62,000 nucleotides of DNA from Zygnema cylindricum (GCA_037447655.1 JBBHKE010000820.1:1-62000), one strand, 5' to 3'; positions 41,643 through 54,166 are shown, numbered from the stretch's first letter. Notes: generated by a model not told the origin, from the sequence alone. A program made the numbers and translations.

Positions 41643-44600
41643 ATGGACGAACACGGCATATCCACTACAGAAATGTTAGCGCAAGTTCTCAAGGAGTTAG
41701 AAAGCGTGAGATTACAGAACGCACAGCTGAGCAACACCGTCGCAATTTTGGAATCTCGTCTTGGTGAGCGACCTCATGAAGGCATGGAGAGGGACTCCGA
41801 GAGATCGAAATTACGACTTCCCGACGAGTTTGACCCCGCAAGACACAAGAACCTGGATACGTGGTTATTCTCTGTTGCGAATTATCATGAGAATTTTCCT
41901 AGCCTGTCGGACCAAGAGAAGATTCACTACGCGGGTGGTCTTCTTAAGGGGGCAGCGGGTGCAGGATGGAGGACATTGGTGGAGAGTGATGAGATACCAA
42001 CCGTTTGGGCTCTCTTTGTTTAATTCCTCCGAGACGCCTGGCAGCCTGTTAATACGGTTAAGGCTGCAAGAGATAAGATTGCTATGTTGAAGCAACGAAC
42101 TTCGGTGTTGGAGTTTACGCAACAATTTTTGGAGTGTAAGGTTGAAATACGTACGATGACAAAATGAGGTTGTGGATCCCTATGTGAAGGGGCTCAAATC
42201 CTCCATTCGTAGGGATGTGGAACAATGGCTCGCTCGGGAAAGCACAACTCCTAGTCTCTCAGCAATCATTTAGTTTGCTGAGCGAACCGATTCAGTCGAC
42301 TTCACCTTCCGACGGCCTTATCATTTTGGGTCGAGTAGCAGTGGAGGGGGTCGTCGAGACGATGGTCCAACCCCCATGGAGCTCGGAGCAATTGATGAGG
42401 ATAAGGAGGAGGTCAACGTACTGCGGAAAAAGAAGAAAACTATCAAGACTAAGGCCAACAACTTATCCCCAGAGGAGCTCCAGCGGAGGAGGCAAAATGG
42501 CTTATGCTTCCAGTGCGGTTCCTCAGACCATATGGCCCGTGAATGTCCAAAACGGAAAAATGTAGGAAAGGAGAAACTTAACATCATGAGGTTAGCCGGT
42601 GAAGGAGGAGACCCTTTGATATTTAGGGGTCAAATTGGAGTGTGTCAACCAGCTTCATGGTGGACTCCGGAGCATCGGGAAATTTCATCAACAAGGCGAC
42701 GGTGAAAAAGTTGAAGCTTCCTCTCGTGGTGCTTACGAATCAGCAGTCGGTGCAGTTGGCAGACGGAAGTTCCTTATCCATTACCCATCGTACTCCGACA
42801 TTACGCGTCGGCATCGGGAGATTCTGATGGTAAGACACTCTTCATGTATTACCTCTTGGAGACCATGAGGTAATCTTGGGAAAGCCGTGGCTGCAAAAAT
42901 GAAATCTGACGATCGATTGGAGAAGTGGGGCTATGAGAGTGAAGAAGGGCGAAGAAGAGTTTGAGGTAAAAGCGGGAGCGGCTGGTAAAGAATCGGAAGA
43001 GGGACGCCTGCTTTCGGCTTTACAGCTTAAAGGGCACTCAGAAAAGGGGAAACTATTAGTGTAGCGGTCGTCCAGCCCATGGAGGAGGCGAAGGAGGAGA
43101 TTCCGGAGGAATGGAAGAAGAAGGATTCCGACTTCGACTCCAAAGAAAGTGACGACATTGGAAAGACTTCCGACGAGGCCTTGGAAGTCGTCACAAAACT
43201 TCTCGGGGAGTACGTAGATGTTTTTCCCCCGAAGCTCTCCGAGGGCTTACCTCCAAAGCGCAAAGTAGACCACAAGATAGAACTTGTTCCCGGAGCGGTA
43301 CCCCCGGCTAATCGGATGTACAAGATGAGTTACACCGAATTAGACGAACTCAAAAAGCAACTCGCGGAGTTGGTCGAAGCCGGAGCAATAGAACGGAGCA
43401 AGTCACCGTATGGGGCCCCCGTTCTTTTCGTGAATAAAAAAGATGGAGGTTTTCGTATATGTGTGGACTACCGAGCGCTAAACAAGTTAACGATCAAGAA
43501 TGCGTACCCTTTACCGAGAATAGACGAATTGTTAGACCGACTTCGAGGTGCCAAATATTTATCAAAGATAGATTTGCGGAGCGGCTATCACCAGATAAGA
43601 ATTGCTGACGAGGATGTGGAAAAGACGGCGTTTAGAACCCGGTATGGTCATTTCCAATTTCGGGTAATGCCGTTTGGGTTAACCAATGCGCCGACGACTT
43701 TTATGCATCTGATGAACTTCATCTTTCGACAATATTTGGACGCATTTGTAATCGTCTTTTTAGACGACATCTTGGTGTATAGCCGAACGTTGGAGGAACA
43801 CATGAAGCACCTACGAACTGTCCTAGAAGTCCTTCGGGAAAATAAGTTGTACGCAAAGAGGAGCAAATGTGACTTCTTGAAGGAGAAAATTGATTTTTTG
43901 GGCCATGTGGTGAGCCAGGACGAACGCGGTGGATCCGAACAAAACGAGGGCAGTGAAGGAGTGGCCGCAGCCGGTGAACATTACAAAGTTATGGAGCTTT
44001 CTAGGATTATGCTCTTATTATCGACAATTTGTCGAAGGCTTCGCCAAAATCGCTGCACCACTCACGGAATTACTTAAGAACGACGTGCCCTACAAGTGGA
44101 AATCGGCGCAAGGGACAGCTTTTAACACGCTAAAGGAACGGTTGGTTACCGCCCCTGTGTTAGCTGTTCCCGACCCGGACTTACCTTGAACGATAATTAC
44201 AAACGCCAGCGATAGGGCTATTGGAGTGATCCTTATGCATGATCACGGAAAAGGCCTACAACCCATTGCCTACGACAGTCGAAAACTAAAGGCAGCGGAA
44301 CTTAACTGGGCCACCCATGAAAAGGAAACAATTGCGATAATCAATGCGCTGGAGGTTTGGAAATGTTACGTTCAGGGGAAGCGGATCACAATTATCACGG
44401 ATCACCACGCCCTGCAGTACCTGCAAACACAGCCGAAATTGTCCAAGAAACAAGTGCGCTGGATGACGTTTCTCCAGACCTTCGGGCCGGAACTTGTCAT
44501 TGAATACAAGCCGGGCAAGACGAATCCGGCAGATGCGCTGTCGAGAAGACCCGGAGTCGCTGCTCCAGTGGCGGAGCAACGATCGCACACATCGCAGGAT

Positions 44601-46691
44601 GTCGACGTTAGCTCTGTGAAGAAGAACACCGCAGCGGCGGCCACAACGCAAGATCTGAAACTCAGCGCAGTCACCAGTACCGTGGAAGTGGACGAGCAGT
44701 GGCTAAGTAGAATCAAGACAGCATATGACGACGACGAGACATTACGAGAACTGATAAAACGGAAGGTATTGGTTCGGACCGCCAATGGTATGTGGCGATA
44801 CAGACCAAGTCAAACAACGAGACTTTACGTCCGACAAACCAAGAGCTACGCCATTCGATACTAAATTAAGTCATGATGAACCACTCAGTGGACACTTCGG
44901 CCAGGATAAAACAACCGCACGTGTCGCTGAGGCGTATTATTGGCCAAACATGACTCGGGACATAGCGGAGTATGTCCGGACGTGTGACTCCTGTAATAGA
45001 AATAAAGCGGAATCGGGTCACCAGGGTCTGTTACAACCACTTCCGATACCATATGTTCCTTGGGAGGCGATTTTGATGGACTTCATCGTTGCTCTCCCAT
45101 TAACCAGGGAAGGTTATGACTCTATTTTCGTCGTCGTGGATTACCTGACAAAAATGGCTCATTTCTTACCCACGACAACCACAGCCACAGCGCGAGATGT
45201 GGCAGACTTATTCTTTCGGGAGGTATTCGGCCATCACGGACTCCCAAAGAGGATCGTCAGCGACCGAATCGGAAATTTGTGAGTCACTTTTGGAGGGGTC
45301 TGTTTGAGCTATGTGGAACGCAACTGGCGATGTCCACAGCTTACCACCCTCAAACGGATGGTCAAACTGAAAGGGTGAATCGGACATTGGAGGAGGCGTT
45401 ACGGGCTTATGTTTCGGTGCACCAAACAGACTGGGTAAACCATCTAACAGCGATTGAGGTGGCGTACAACAGTGCGGTGCACTCGTCCACGAATGCTACG
45501 CCATTCTCCCTCAATGGACGCCAGCCCACTCTTCCCCAAAACTTATTGGTCGCGGACTGCCCTACACCGGCAGCTCTGGATTTTGCCGCAACGTTGCAAG
45601 GGAACCTGGAAAAGGCGGCGAAGGTGCTCCAACTGGCAAAGGATCGTCAAAAGTCGCAGGCCGATTCTCACCGGAAGGAAACCGTCTTTCGCGTGGGTGA
45701 TAAGGTTCGCCTCAATATGGCAAACCTCTCCTTACCGGGCGCCCTCTCTAAGAAATAGGCACCAAAATTCACTCGCCCATTCACGGTGCTGTCACGTGTG
45801 GGAGAGGTAGCTTATAAGTTAGATATTTCGACGGAGTGGCATATCCACAATGTCTTCCATGTTTCCCTACTTAAACCGTTCAAAAACCCAGATTCGATGT
45901 TCCCTAATCGACGGCAAACTACTCCTTTGCCCCCTGTTCACGGTACCTGGGACGAGTATGAGGTGGACGAGATACTTCAGTCGCGTCGCTCTCACCATTC
46001 CAACGCCAACCAGTATCTGGTGCGTTGGAAGGGCTACGGCGCTGAGGACGACTCTTGGGTAAACGAGAAGGATCTGCATTCTCCTGAGTTGCTGCGCCGG
46101 TTTCAGATGAGTGAGGACACTCAACTCCACCGGAGGGGCAATCGCAGCGGCCGCCGTAAAAGAACGAAGCGCAATGTCGCAACCATCGCAATTATATTAG
46201 GGACGCGGCGAAGAAACGCAGCGACGAGGTTACCTCACTTCGGTGATACAGCGGCGCAGCCACCGCAGCGCAGCATGGATACGGTACCATCAGAGGAACG
46301 CAGCGCCACCACTGCGCTGACAGGAAAGCGCAACGGCGCAATTGTGTTCCACCACATTGGTGACAACGAACCCTTGGTTTCGCCACAGCAGCGCAGTTTT
46401 ATAAATATTGGACGCTGCGATACCCTCGCACACTGCGACGCTTTACAGAGTCCAAACGTGAAACCCTCAACCCTATGTAATAAAGCCACCATCCGCCCTC
46501 ACGCCCAGCCTAGTTCAGGCCGCTTAGAGAGTGCTTCACTCTGCACAGCCAGCTTACCCTCCCTTCTCGCACTACCAGAATTATCCGACGCCACAACATC
46601 CATGGCATCGTCGTCTTCTCCATCGCCAAAAAGACGGAGACTGGTACGAGTAGGGCGAGAAGATGTACCCCGCCCGGATAGATTGTTATAG
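41643..46691 (+). pseudogene. Gypsy-2 gag-pol with C-terminal chromodomain
   Basis: Gag starts at the ATG at 41643 and meets a TAA at 42021 where gypsy-1 has CAA. Zinc knuckle CFQCGSSDHMARECPK is near 42505, and protease FMVDSGASGNFI near 42655. Reverse transcriptase (43079-43920) has [20 protein letters not shown] and FLDDILVYS. RNase H (44226-44560) has ITDHHALQYLQTQPKLSKKQ. Integrase (44870-45758) has a CDSCNRNKAES zinc finger part, DFIVALPL, and a DDE end around TDGQTERVNRTLEEAL; a one-base loss near 45270 shifts its frame. A chromodomain (about 45954-46080: EVDEILQSR, YLVRWKGYG, DDSWVNEKDL) marks it as a chromovirus; such domains direct integration to heterochromatin. After the chromodomain the frame continues to 46691 through 'cgcagc'-rich sequence. 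Confidence 0.92.
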
Positions 46692-46703
46692 GCGGCAGAG
46701 GCC

Positions 46704-47873
46704 ATGGTAGAGGCAGACAAGAGGAAGGAGGTAGAGGTAGTCCTTGAACCAGAGGAGACAACTAGTAATGGGGCAGGCCCAGCGGAGACCAGCGGAGGAG
46801 AGGGGTCAGAAAATTCACAAGACCCCGAGTACAACCCAATCCAGGAAGGGGATCAGGAGGATGAGGAAAACCAAGATTTCGGATGTGGAGGAGCCGGAAC
46901 GGGAACCGACACCCCCGCAAATTGAGGAGCCTGCCTCCGATCTGGAGGTCCTAATAAGGAGAGCACCGCGGACGAGCAGTCCTCGGAAAGCTCGGAGAAG
47001 AAGGCGGAAGCACAATACCCTAGTGGTGACGAGGTGTTTTTCCTCGGAAGGGAAAGAGGGGACACGGACAGTGAAAGCGAGCAGGAAGAAGAAATCCCCG
47101 ATTATCTCTTTCCATCTCCTTAGGACACTCGACATCCGGACCCTACTTTCAGTTTCGCCAAGCGCCTGTACTGGGACCCTTCGGAGTGGCCTGCAACGTG
47201 GGGCACAGGAAAACCTGGGGACCGTATCTATATCCCCGCCGACGTGCCTTCACACCTTGCTTGGAATTTCATGAGGACGAAAGACCTGGGGAACAACCAT
47301 AAGGGCTACGTACAACTAAACCCTCATGCCCTTCCATTTGTGGAGGTAGTTGAAGAGCACTATCGGTACAGGGTGCACGTTCCCGGGTTACTCCGCCGTT
47401 ACCACTTGTGGGATGTTCGTCTTCATGACATCATCTCTCGGGCGAAGGTTACACCCGAGGTACGGGCACTCAAGTTGGCCCGGAAGAACGCTCTGCAGCG
47501 GGCTCGAGCCGCCAGGAAACACGTCTCCTTCAAATTAAGAAAAGTACCGCGGTGGGAACCGGCAGAGGGGGTAGCATATAGGGCACAACAAGCCGAGGAA
47601 CCCGAAGTTGCCCAAACCTTGGTACCTGAAGAACGTGCATCGGCAACCATTCCCCTGCAACATGAGGCACCAGCAAAGGTACTGGAGGAAAGGGAGGACC
47701 GGGTTCGGGAGCGAATCACTCGGAGACGCTTAGCAGCAGCGGACCATCGTATAGCGCTGCTGGAGATGCGTTGCGAGCAGCTCCAGAATCAACTTGACAC
47801 CCTACGACAGGAATTCGAGGAGTACCGTGAGGAAACATACGGCATACTCCAGAAATTACAGTACCCTGAGTAA
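46704..47873 (+). pseudogene. Additional ORF between pol and 3' LTR of gypsy-2
   Basis: One frame, the same phase as the chromodomain frame, open from ATG 46704 to the stop at 47873 except for TGA (46923) and TAG (47121). About 389 codons. The first third is acidic and Ser/Glu-rich. The middle has an aromatic stretch (KRLYWDPSEWPATWGTGKPG, YRYRVHVPGLLRRYHLWDVR). The last third has an Arg/Lys-rich part and a heptad-like segment (IALLEMRCEQLQNQLDTLRQ) that should form a coiled coil. I do not recognise the product. Continuity of the frame with only two stops, less damage than pol has, suggests it was coding. It could be an accessory protein of this chromovirus family or a captured gene. Confidence 0.65.
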
Positions 47874-47913
47874 GCAAAGTTCAGCGAGACGCTGAATCCT
47901 TAGTGGGAGGCAC

Positions 47914-48408
47914 TGTAACAGGGTTACAGGGTTGAGCACTTAGTGGCTAGAAAGTAGGCTGCTATAGTTGCGGTTGCAGAGTAGCGCAGCTGCGATTCCA
48001 GATAAGCGCAGCATAGCAACATAGCAACTTAGTAGAATAATGTAGCGCAGCATAGCAACGCAGCGTAGCAGTATAGCAATATCGCAAAATGTAGATTTTA
48101 CCATATAGTTCTAGAAGAATATTATGGATAGATCTCGGTTGACCGCGAAGGTCTACGTGTACATTTGTACAGTATTGGGTTGACTAGCAGTTAGTTAGTT
48201 TAAATAGTGAGACAGACGTAGTACGAGAGAGACTCTTTGAGTAGACCCTCGCAACAAGCGTTGAATCTTGTAATCGACTGTTGAGTAATAAAGCGCCATC
48301 TTGTCTGTCACTGTTGTGTGCACCTTCTTTTGTTACGGGAGGATCCTCGGAGCTTTCCGCTGTGCATTGTGGTGTGTTATGGTGCCTATAATTCTTGTCC
48401 CTTTTACA
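47914..48408 (+). repeat. 3' LTR of gypsy-2
   Basis: 495 bases, TGTAACAGGG to TTTTACA, matching the gypsy-1 5' LTR along its length. U3 has 'gcgcagcatagcaac' repeats. Confidence 0.92.
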
Positions 48409-48413
48409 AGTAT

Positions 48414-50734
48414 GTTGGCAGAAAATAAAATAGGAAGAAAATTTTGGGCAAAAGCCATGAACTGTGCTAATTACATTAAGAATAAAGTCCTCACTACAAC
48501 CGTTAAAAGAATGACACCTTATGAGAGATGGGTTGGAAGAAAACCGGATATTTCTCACTTGAAAGTATTCGGTAGTCAAGTTTACAGTCTTGACACAATT
48601 AAGAAAAATTGGAAACTAGATGCTAAAGGGAAACCAGGATATGTTGTGGGATATGATGAGGATGTCAAGGGATATAGAGTCTATGACTTAGCTAAACAAG
48701 GTATCATTCTGGTAAAGCATCTAGTTGTCATAGATGAAGGAAAGTCATTTGATCCCTTCAAATACACTAAGAAAATCAGAATCAGTTTTGAGTCTGAGAG
48801 TGAGGAAGACTTAGATCTTTCGAGAAGGGACACACGTAAAAACGTGATTGCAGATTCAGGGGAGATCTAAGATGGGGGAGATATACCGGAATCTCTTTTT
48901 ACACACTCTGAGGAGAGAGGAAGAGGAGCTAGAACTGACTTCCATGGATAGGGGAGCCGATGAGACAGTAAGGGGGAACCCGAGACTTCCCTCCATTCCA
49001 GCGTCGAACTTTGAGGGAGGACGGAGGAGCAGCAAAAGACTACAAGAAAAACAGGCTGCTCACAAGGTAACGAAGCTATCTCACCTAGATGAGCCTCAGT
49101 CATACTCGGAGGCAATGGACAGTCCGGAGAAAGACCGATGGGTCAGAGCCATAAATGATGAGATGGCTTCCATCATGGAAGCTAATACTTGGGAGCTAGT
49201 GGACTGTCCTCCAGATAGAAAACCTATCGGGTGCAAATGGGTATTTAAATTGAAACTGAACCCAGATAATACCATTGACAGATATAAGGCTCGGTTGGTA
49301 GCAAAGGGGTTTTTCCAAAAACAGGGGATAGATTATGAGGAGACTTTTGCTCCAGTGGTTCAGTTCCCATCTGCAAGGATTCTCCTTAGTCTAGCAGCAG
49401 CGGAAGACATAGAAATACACCAGATGGATATCAAGACCGCTTTCCTCAACGGTGAACTAGAGGAAAAAATCTTCATGCGACAACTAGAGGGATTTATAGA
49501 GGAAGGAGAAGAGAGCAAAGTCTGCAGGCTCATAAAGTCCTTATATGGACTGAAGCAGGCTCTCAGACAATGGAACAAGAAACTAGATGAGTTTCTCACG
49601 GGTCTGGGATATATTCGGATCAAATCTAGCCATTCTATTTATATGTTTGAGGATGAGAATAGTGTGATTTTTATTGCAATTTATGTGGATGATTTGCTGG
49701 TGTTAAGTAAATATATGGAAAAGATCAATAAGTTAAAGAAAGATCTTAGAAGCAGATTTGACATGAAGGATTTAGGGGAGTCTAAATATATTTTAGGGAT
49801 TCAAATGGAAAGAGATAGAGGGAAGAGAATAATAAGACTTACTCAGAAGGAAGCTATCGGAAATATGCTTGAGAAATTTCAGATGGAAAAGGCAAACAGT
49901 TGTACCACTCCCATGGACTTGAATAAAGTAAGTGATCGGAGTGTAGAAGGAGGAGTGCTAATACTAGATGATTAGATGAGTCTAGAAGAGAGACAGTTTA
50001 TGAAGTTGATTCGTTACAAACAGGTTGTAGGAAGCTTGATCTACTTTATGAATTGTACTATACTGCACATAGCAACAACAGTTGGAGTCCTCAGTAGGAG
50101 CCTTAATGATCTTAGGAAGAGCTCCAACAACAGTTGGAGTCCTCAGAGGAGCCTTAATGATCTTAGGAAGAGAGACTGGGAGGCAGCCAAGAGAGTCATG
50201 AGATACTTGGTGGGAACCAGGGATTTATGGTTACATTTGGGAGGGGAGCACACTGACATCACTACTTAGAGTGATGCCAGTTATGGGGATGCACCTATGA
50301 GAAGATGCACTTCTGGATATGTGTTATATGTGGGGGATAGTGCTTGTTGTTGGAGTAGCAAGCAACAAAAGGTGGTTGCTCAGTCCACTATGGAGGTTGA
50401 GTACATGGCCTCTTATTTTGCTGTGAAAGAGCTGATGTGGATCAAGTCTTTATTACAAGAACTGGGGTATATGAAGAAGGGAGTGCATGAAGTGTTTTGT
50501 GATAATCAGGTTGCAATTGCAATTGCAGCCAATCCAAAACATCATTTTAAGGCTAAGCATATGGATATAAGATTGAGTTTTGTGAGGGAAAAGGTTGAAA
50601 ACAAAATTGTGAATCTTGTGTATAGAGGTGATGGGGAAATGGTAGCTCATATGATGACAAAGCCTGTGCCTTCTCCCAAGTTAAAATTTTGTAGAGAAAA
50701 GTGTGGGTTAAAAGAAAAACTAAAATTAGACTAG
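48414..50734 (+). pseudogene. Copia-2 pol (integrase end, RT, RNase H)
   Basis: The frame is shifted near 48860. A stop at about 49973 falls in the linker where copia-1 reads DDHMSLEE, and another lies at about 50267. Landmarks are GCKWVFKLKLNPDNTI, MDIKTAFLNGELEE, YVDDLLVLSK, and STMEVEYMA near the end. A 51-base tandem duplication near 50074-50172 adds 17 residues in the RNase H linker relative to copia-1. The RNase H CAA codon that became a stop in copia-1 is intact here (SSKQQKVV). Confidence 0.9.
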
Positions 50735-50736
50735 AA

Positions 50737-50747
50737 AATAAGGGGAG
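50737..50747 (+). promoter_or_regulatory. Polypurine tract of copia-2
   Basis: AATAAGGGGAG, directly before the LTR start TGTTGAAA; identical to copia-1. Confidence 0.9.
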
Positions 50748-51788
50748 TGTTGAAATCACTAGATTTAGGAGAGATATTTTCTAGGTCTTAATTGATTAGA
50801 ATAGCCAAAAGAAAAAGCATAGGCAACCTACCTCCATCTTCTCTCTCTAGCCCCCATACTTGTTGTAGTTACTGAAGGAGAGAGAGGGCGGTGGAGCCAT
50901 GGCTGCCTCAGCTCCATAGGCAGGTCTAAAGAGTGACCTAAGTCCCTCTCATCAAAAAGGTTGAGTTTGGCAGGACTCGAACCTCCGACCGGCAGAGCGA
51001 GGCGTAGCCGTCAGCTCTTACCCGTCTGTCGTAGTAGTCCGTTAGGATACATAGGGTTTGGTAACTATTTATTCATAAGCGAGATCATTAATTCAATTAA
51101 CGGAATAACAAATTTAGGACATAAAAACTAGTTGAGTTTTTAGTACGCACGAAACAAATGTATCGGACATTTGTTATTTTGAACGGCTAGCATCAAAAGC
51201 CGGTTTGGATCCGACGGCCCACATCATCGCCGAGATCCCGGAATGGCCGCCTTGGCGGTTTTCGGACGTGACATTACCTATCGACACGTGGAAAGATATC
51301 ATTGGGAAGCGGGAATCCCGGGGAGCGCGAGGACAAGTCTGGAGGAGACAGACTTTCACTCCATGGCCTTGTCGTACACAGGCCGTAAAGAAAGTACATC
51401 GGCCCTAGTACCTTTCTGTACTGTACAGTCTTCTGATTGGTTCGTACATCAGTAGATAGGGGTTGTGAGAGGGGTTTAGGACTTAGAGGATTGAGGAGGT
51501 AGCCGCCTCTTTCCCAACAAGCTTGTATAAATATTGTCATCTTTGCCACTTGATAATTAATTGCCTGGTTGGGCGTTTTCAGTGATTATGTTTGCTGTGG
51601 ACTCCGGACTCAGGGGAGTCCAGACTGCACCCCTCCGGACTCAGGGGAGTCCAGACTGCCTAGGGGTGCAGTTAGAGTGACCAATTCGCTTGCTTGGGTA
51701 GCTGCTATTCTAGTTGAAAGTGGGTTAGTGAAAAACTACCTAGAGGCTTCCTGAATTTTGCAGTCCAAATGGGGGACACGGAATTGCA
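50748..51788 (+). repeat. 3' LTR of copia-2
   Basis: 1041 bases, TGTTGAAA to GAATTGCA, same length and ends as copia-1 but diverged. It contains a tRNA-like module (50954-51050) and a tandem copy of a 'ccggactcaggggagtccag' unit near 51603-51653. Confidence 0.9.
50954..51050 (-). other. tRNA-like module in copia-2 LTR, antisense to element
   Basis: On the minus strand: A-box-like 'gacgggtaagagc', the shared 'agctgacggctac', B box 'ggttcgagtcc' (50974-50984), then TTTTT. This is the copy closest to tRNA consensus; the B box agrees with GGTTCGANTCC. Confidence 0.55.
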
Positions 51789-51972
51789 CGGAGGTTTTCC
51801 GTACTCCACACTATTTAAAACGAACCTATATTAGAATTAAAAACGCTAATTAAAATTTACCTTAAATAGAACAATGAAAAAATTAGAATCATTTACTCTA
51901 TTTAATGTGATAGAGTCGAAATTTCGAGCGACCGAATTAGAGTAATTTACTCTAATTACGATTCGCGGTGTA
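51789..51972. mobile_element. TACACC-family element E, right end only
   Basis: Begins at the copia-2 LTR border with 'cggaggttttccgtactcca' and the family landmark 'cacactattt', and ends 'acgattcgcggtgta' (terminal repeat). The left part is lost because the copia-2 5' side is gone. Confidence 0.75.
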
Positions 51973-53685
51973 CTGAAGTTGGTAAGGGTGATTCCTACTA
52001 TTCATACATTTTGTACAATTCGTACTTTTCGTCCAATTTGTACAGCTCCTACACTTCGTAAAGTTATTTTATAGGCTATTTATTTTGAAGAAATTTGCTC
52101 TCGTGTTGGAATTTTACGGTACACGGTGCGCAAAATTACGTAAAAAAAATGTACAAATGGTACAGCTCTTAAAACTTAATAGTGTAATTAGTCATTACGT
52201 AGGTGTGTAGTTGCTCATAAAATTGTAAAATTCCCCTTCAATAAAATTAAAAGGACGGGTATTTTTTATTCTTTCACAAAAAAAAAAAAAAAACAAGAAA
52301 TATAGTATATCTCAAGATAACAAAGTAACACTATATATTTAAGCACCGAATATATATATAAACTGCTCACCTCCCCATCCTTAACTTTTTGTGTGTGTGT
52401 ACACAAAGAATAAAATAAACAGAAAAGATAAAAAAAACAACATAAATGAAAAATAACAAACACTGAAACCATGACTAGGAAAAGGAAAGAAAAGGAGAAA
52501 CAAAAATACCACAAAAAATAAAACACGGAAAAACATATAAAAAAATGGCATCTTCTTGAGCTTTATTTCGGGTCCTTAAAATTGTATCACTCCACAATGT
52601 ACAAAAAACTTTTGATGTGGAAACTTCGGTCAACATTTCGACAAAAGTTTTTTTTTCCTCAAAACCTTTCCTCACATTACTTCCTACCTATAAGGACTTT
52701 CGAAAAGAATAATAATAATAATAATAATAATACAGTTTTCTTTTCCGAAATATACCCACCGACTAAAAATTTCTCGTTCGAATGAAGTTTTCTTTCATTC
52801 CTCAAAGAAATTTACATTCAACTAAAATCTAAAACAAGCGTTATAGCTTGTAACTTAAATAGAAAAAAAAAAGTGACTTAAATCTAAAATCTTATCTTTA
52901 ACCATATCTTTGCATAGATTCTTTGTCCTGATCTTTGTATCTTTACAAAAAGACAAAATAAATCCTTTACAAAGTGGCTAGATCCCTGCTTAGAAGTGCC
53001 ATTTTCAAAATAGGAAGAAAAGAGAAGACGAAAAATATCGATCAGATCTGAACGGAAACGGACACGGAAAAAAAACGGAAATGGAAGCGGAAACATAAAC
53101 AGAGTCGGAGGACGAGGCGAGAAGGAAAACACAAACGGAAACGGAACCAGAAAACCACGACAATAACAAGGAAACTGCAAAATTTGTAAAACTACATAAG
53201 AAACTACTATGGAGGATTACATAAATCGACAAAGATAAGAAAGAAAATGTAGGAGTTAAAAAATAAGGAGAAAAAGGTTGAATCCCACTTTAGAACCCTT
53301 TTCTTTTATGTGTCCTGAAAAATAATAATCTCCGAGAAACCGCAACAGGGCGCAGAAAACGACAATTGGAAACTTCCGAAAAAATCCTTATATCCAATTG
53401 TACTCGCTCTGCGTGTGCCACGATTCGCCCCTTTTTCGCCACATGTCACATCACATCCCAGTAAAGTTCCAACGAAAAATTGGAAAATTACTCCCTCCCC
53501 ATTTCCTCCTTTTCCTCTCTCTTCTCTTTCCCCTCCTCGCCGCCGATTTTCTCCATCCCGCCGCTCGCATTCTTTTTTTTTTTTTTTTTAATTGCTTCCT
53601 CCCTTCTTTTTTTTTTTCAATTTTTTTCGGGCTATACGAAAAACTTCATAAACTGGCTTATAAGGTTGCATAAAAGGTTTTAAAA
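51973..53685. other. No gene recognised; A/T-rich, short microsatellites
   Basis: Poly(A) at about 52277-52292 and (AAT)8 at 52708-52732. A run of 'cggaaacggaa' words lies near 53050-53150. Frames are short and unlike known families. The right end should hold the STIG1-like 3' UTR. Confidence 0.4.
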
Positions 53686-54123
53686 TCAGTATCCGCAGAC
53701 ACCCATTTGGCACCCCAATTCGCAGTAGTTTCCGCAAGCGCCGCAGTCCCATTTGCTGCTCCCCCAAACGCACTTTCCGCCGCAGCATAGAAACCCAGTT
53801 TGGCAGATGGTCCCGCACGTGCCGCAGTTGGTCGCGGAAGAGGTGGTGTTCACACACACCCTGGCAAAAAAAAGGGGAAAAAAAAAAGGGAAGGGGAAAA
53901 AAGAGAGGGAAAGTAAAAAAATAAAAGGGTGGGTGGGGGAAAAGAACGGAGTTAGTACAGGGTCGTGTGAGAGGGATGTGAGAGGAGACTCAGATAATAC
54001 AAGGAGAGAGGAGTCAGGCAATGAAAATGTAGAGAGAGAGGGAGAAGAAGAGACTGAGGGAAACACACAGACAGCGAGAAACGACACACACAGAGAGAGA
54101 AAGCGAAAGAAAGCGAGAGAAAG

Positions 54124-54166
<43 letters not shown>

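Larger units (their letters stand above)
41085..48408 (+). mobile_element. Ty3/gypsy chromovirus element (gypsy-2)
   Basis: Order: 5' LTR (from the gap to 41608), primer site, gag, protease, RT, RNase H, integrase, chromodomain, an extra frame (46704-47873), 3' LTR (47914-48408). It has several frameshifts and stops, so it is inactive, but all domains are present. Its 3' side abuts copia-2 integrase sequence, so it was inserted there. Confidence 0.92.
48409..51788 (+). mobile_element. Copia-2, 5' part removed by gypsy-2
   Basis: It begins in integrase (SMLAENKIGRKFWAKAMNCA, matching copia-1 residue about 690) directly after the gypsy-2 LTR, then continues through RT and RNase H to a polypurine tract and 3' LTR. 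It is a close relative of copia-1. Its 3' LTR ends inside TIR element E, so it once inserted there. Confidence 0.9.

Noticed and set aside
50954-51050. Functional tRNA gene in the copia-2 LTR
   Set aside because: A and B boxes can be seen, but the acceptor strands do not pair and no clear anticodon arm forms, so only a tRNA-like module is called.
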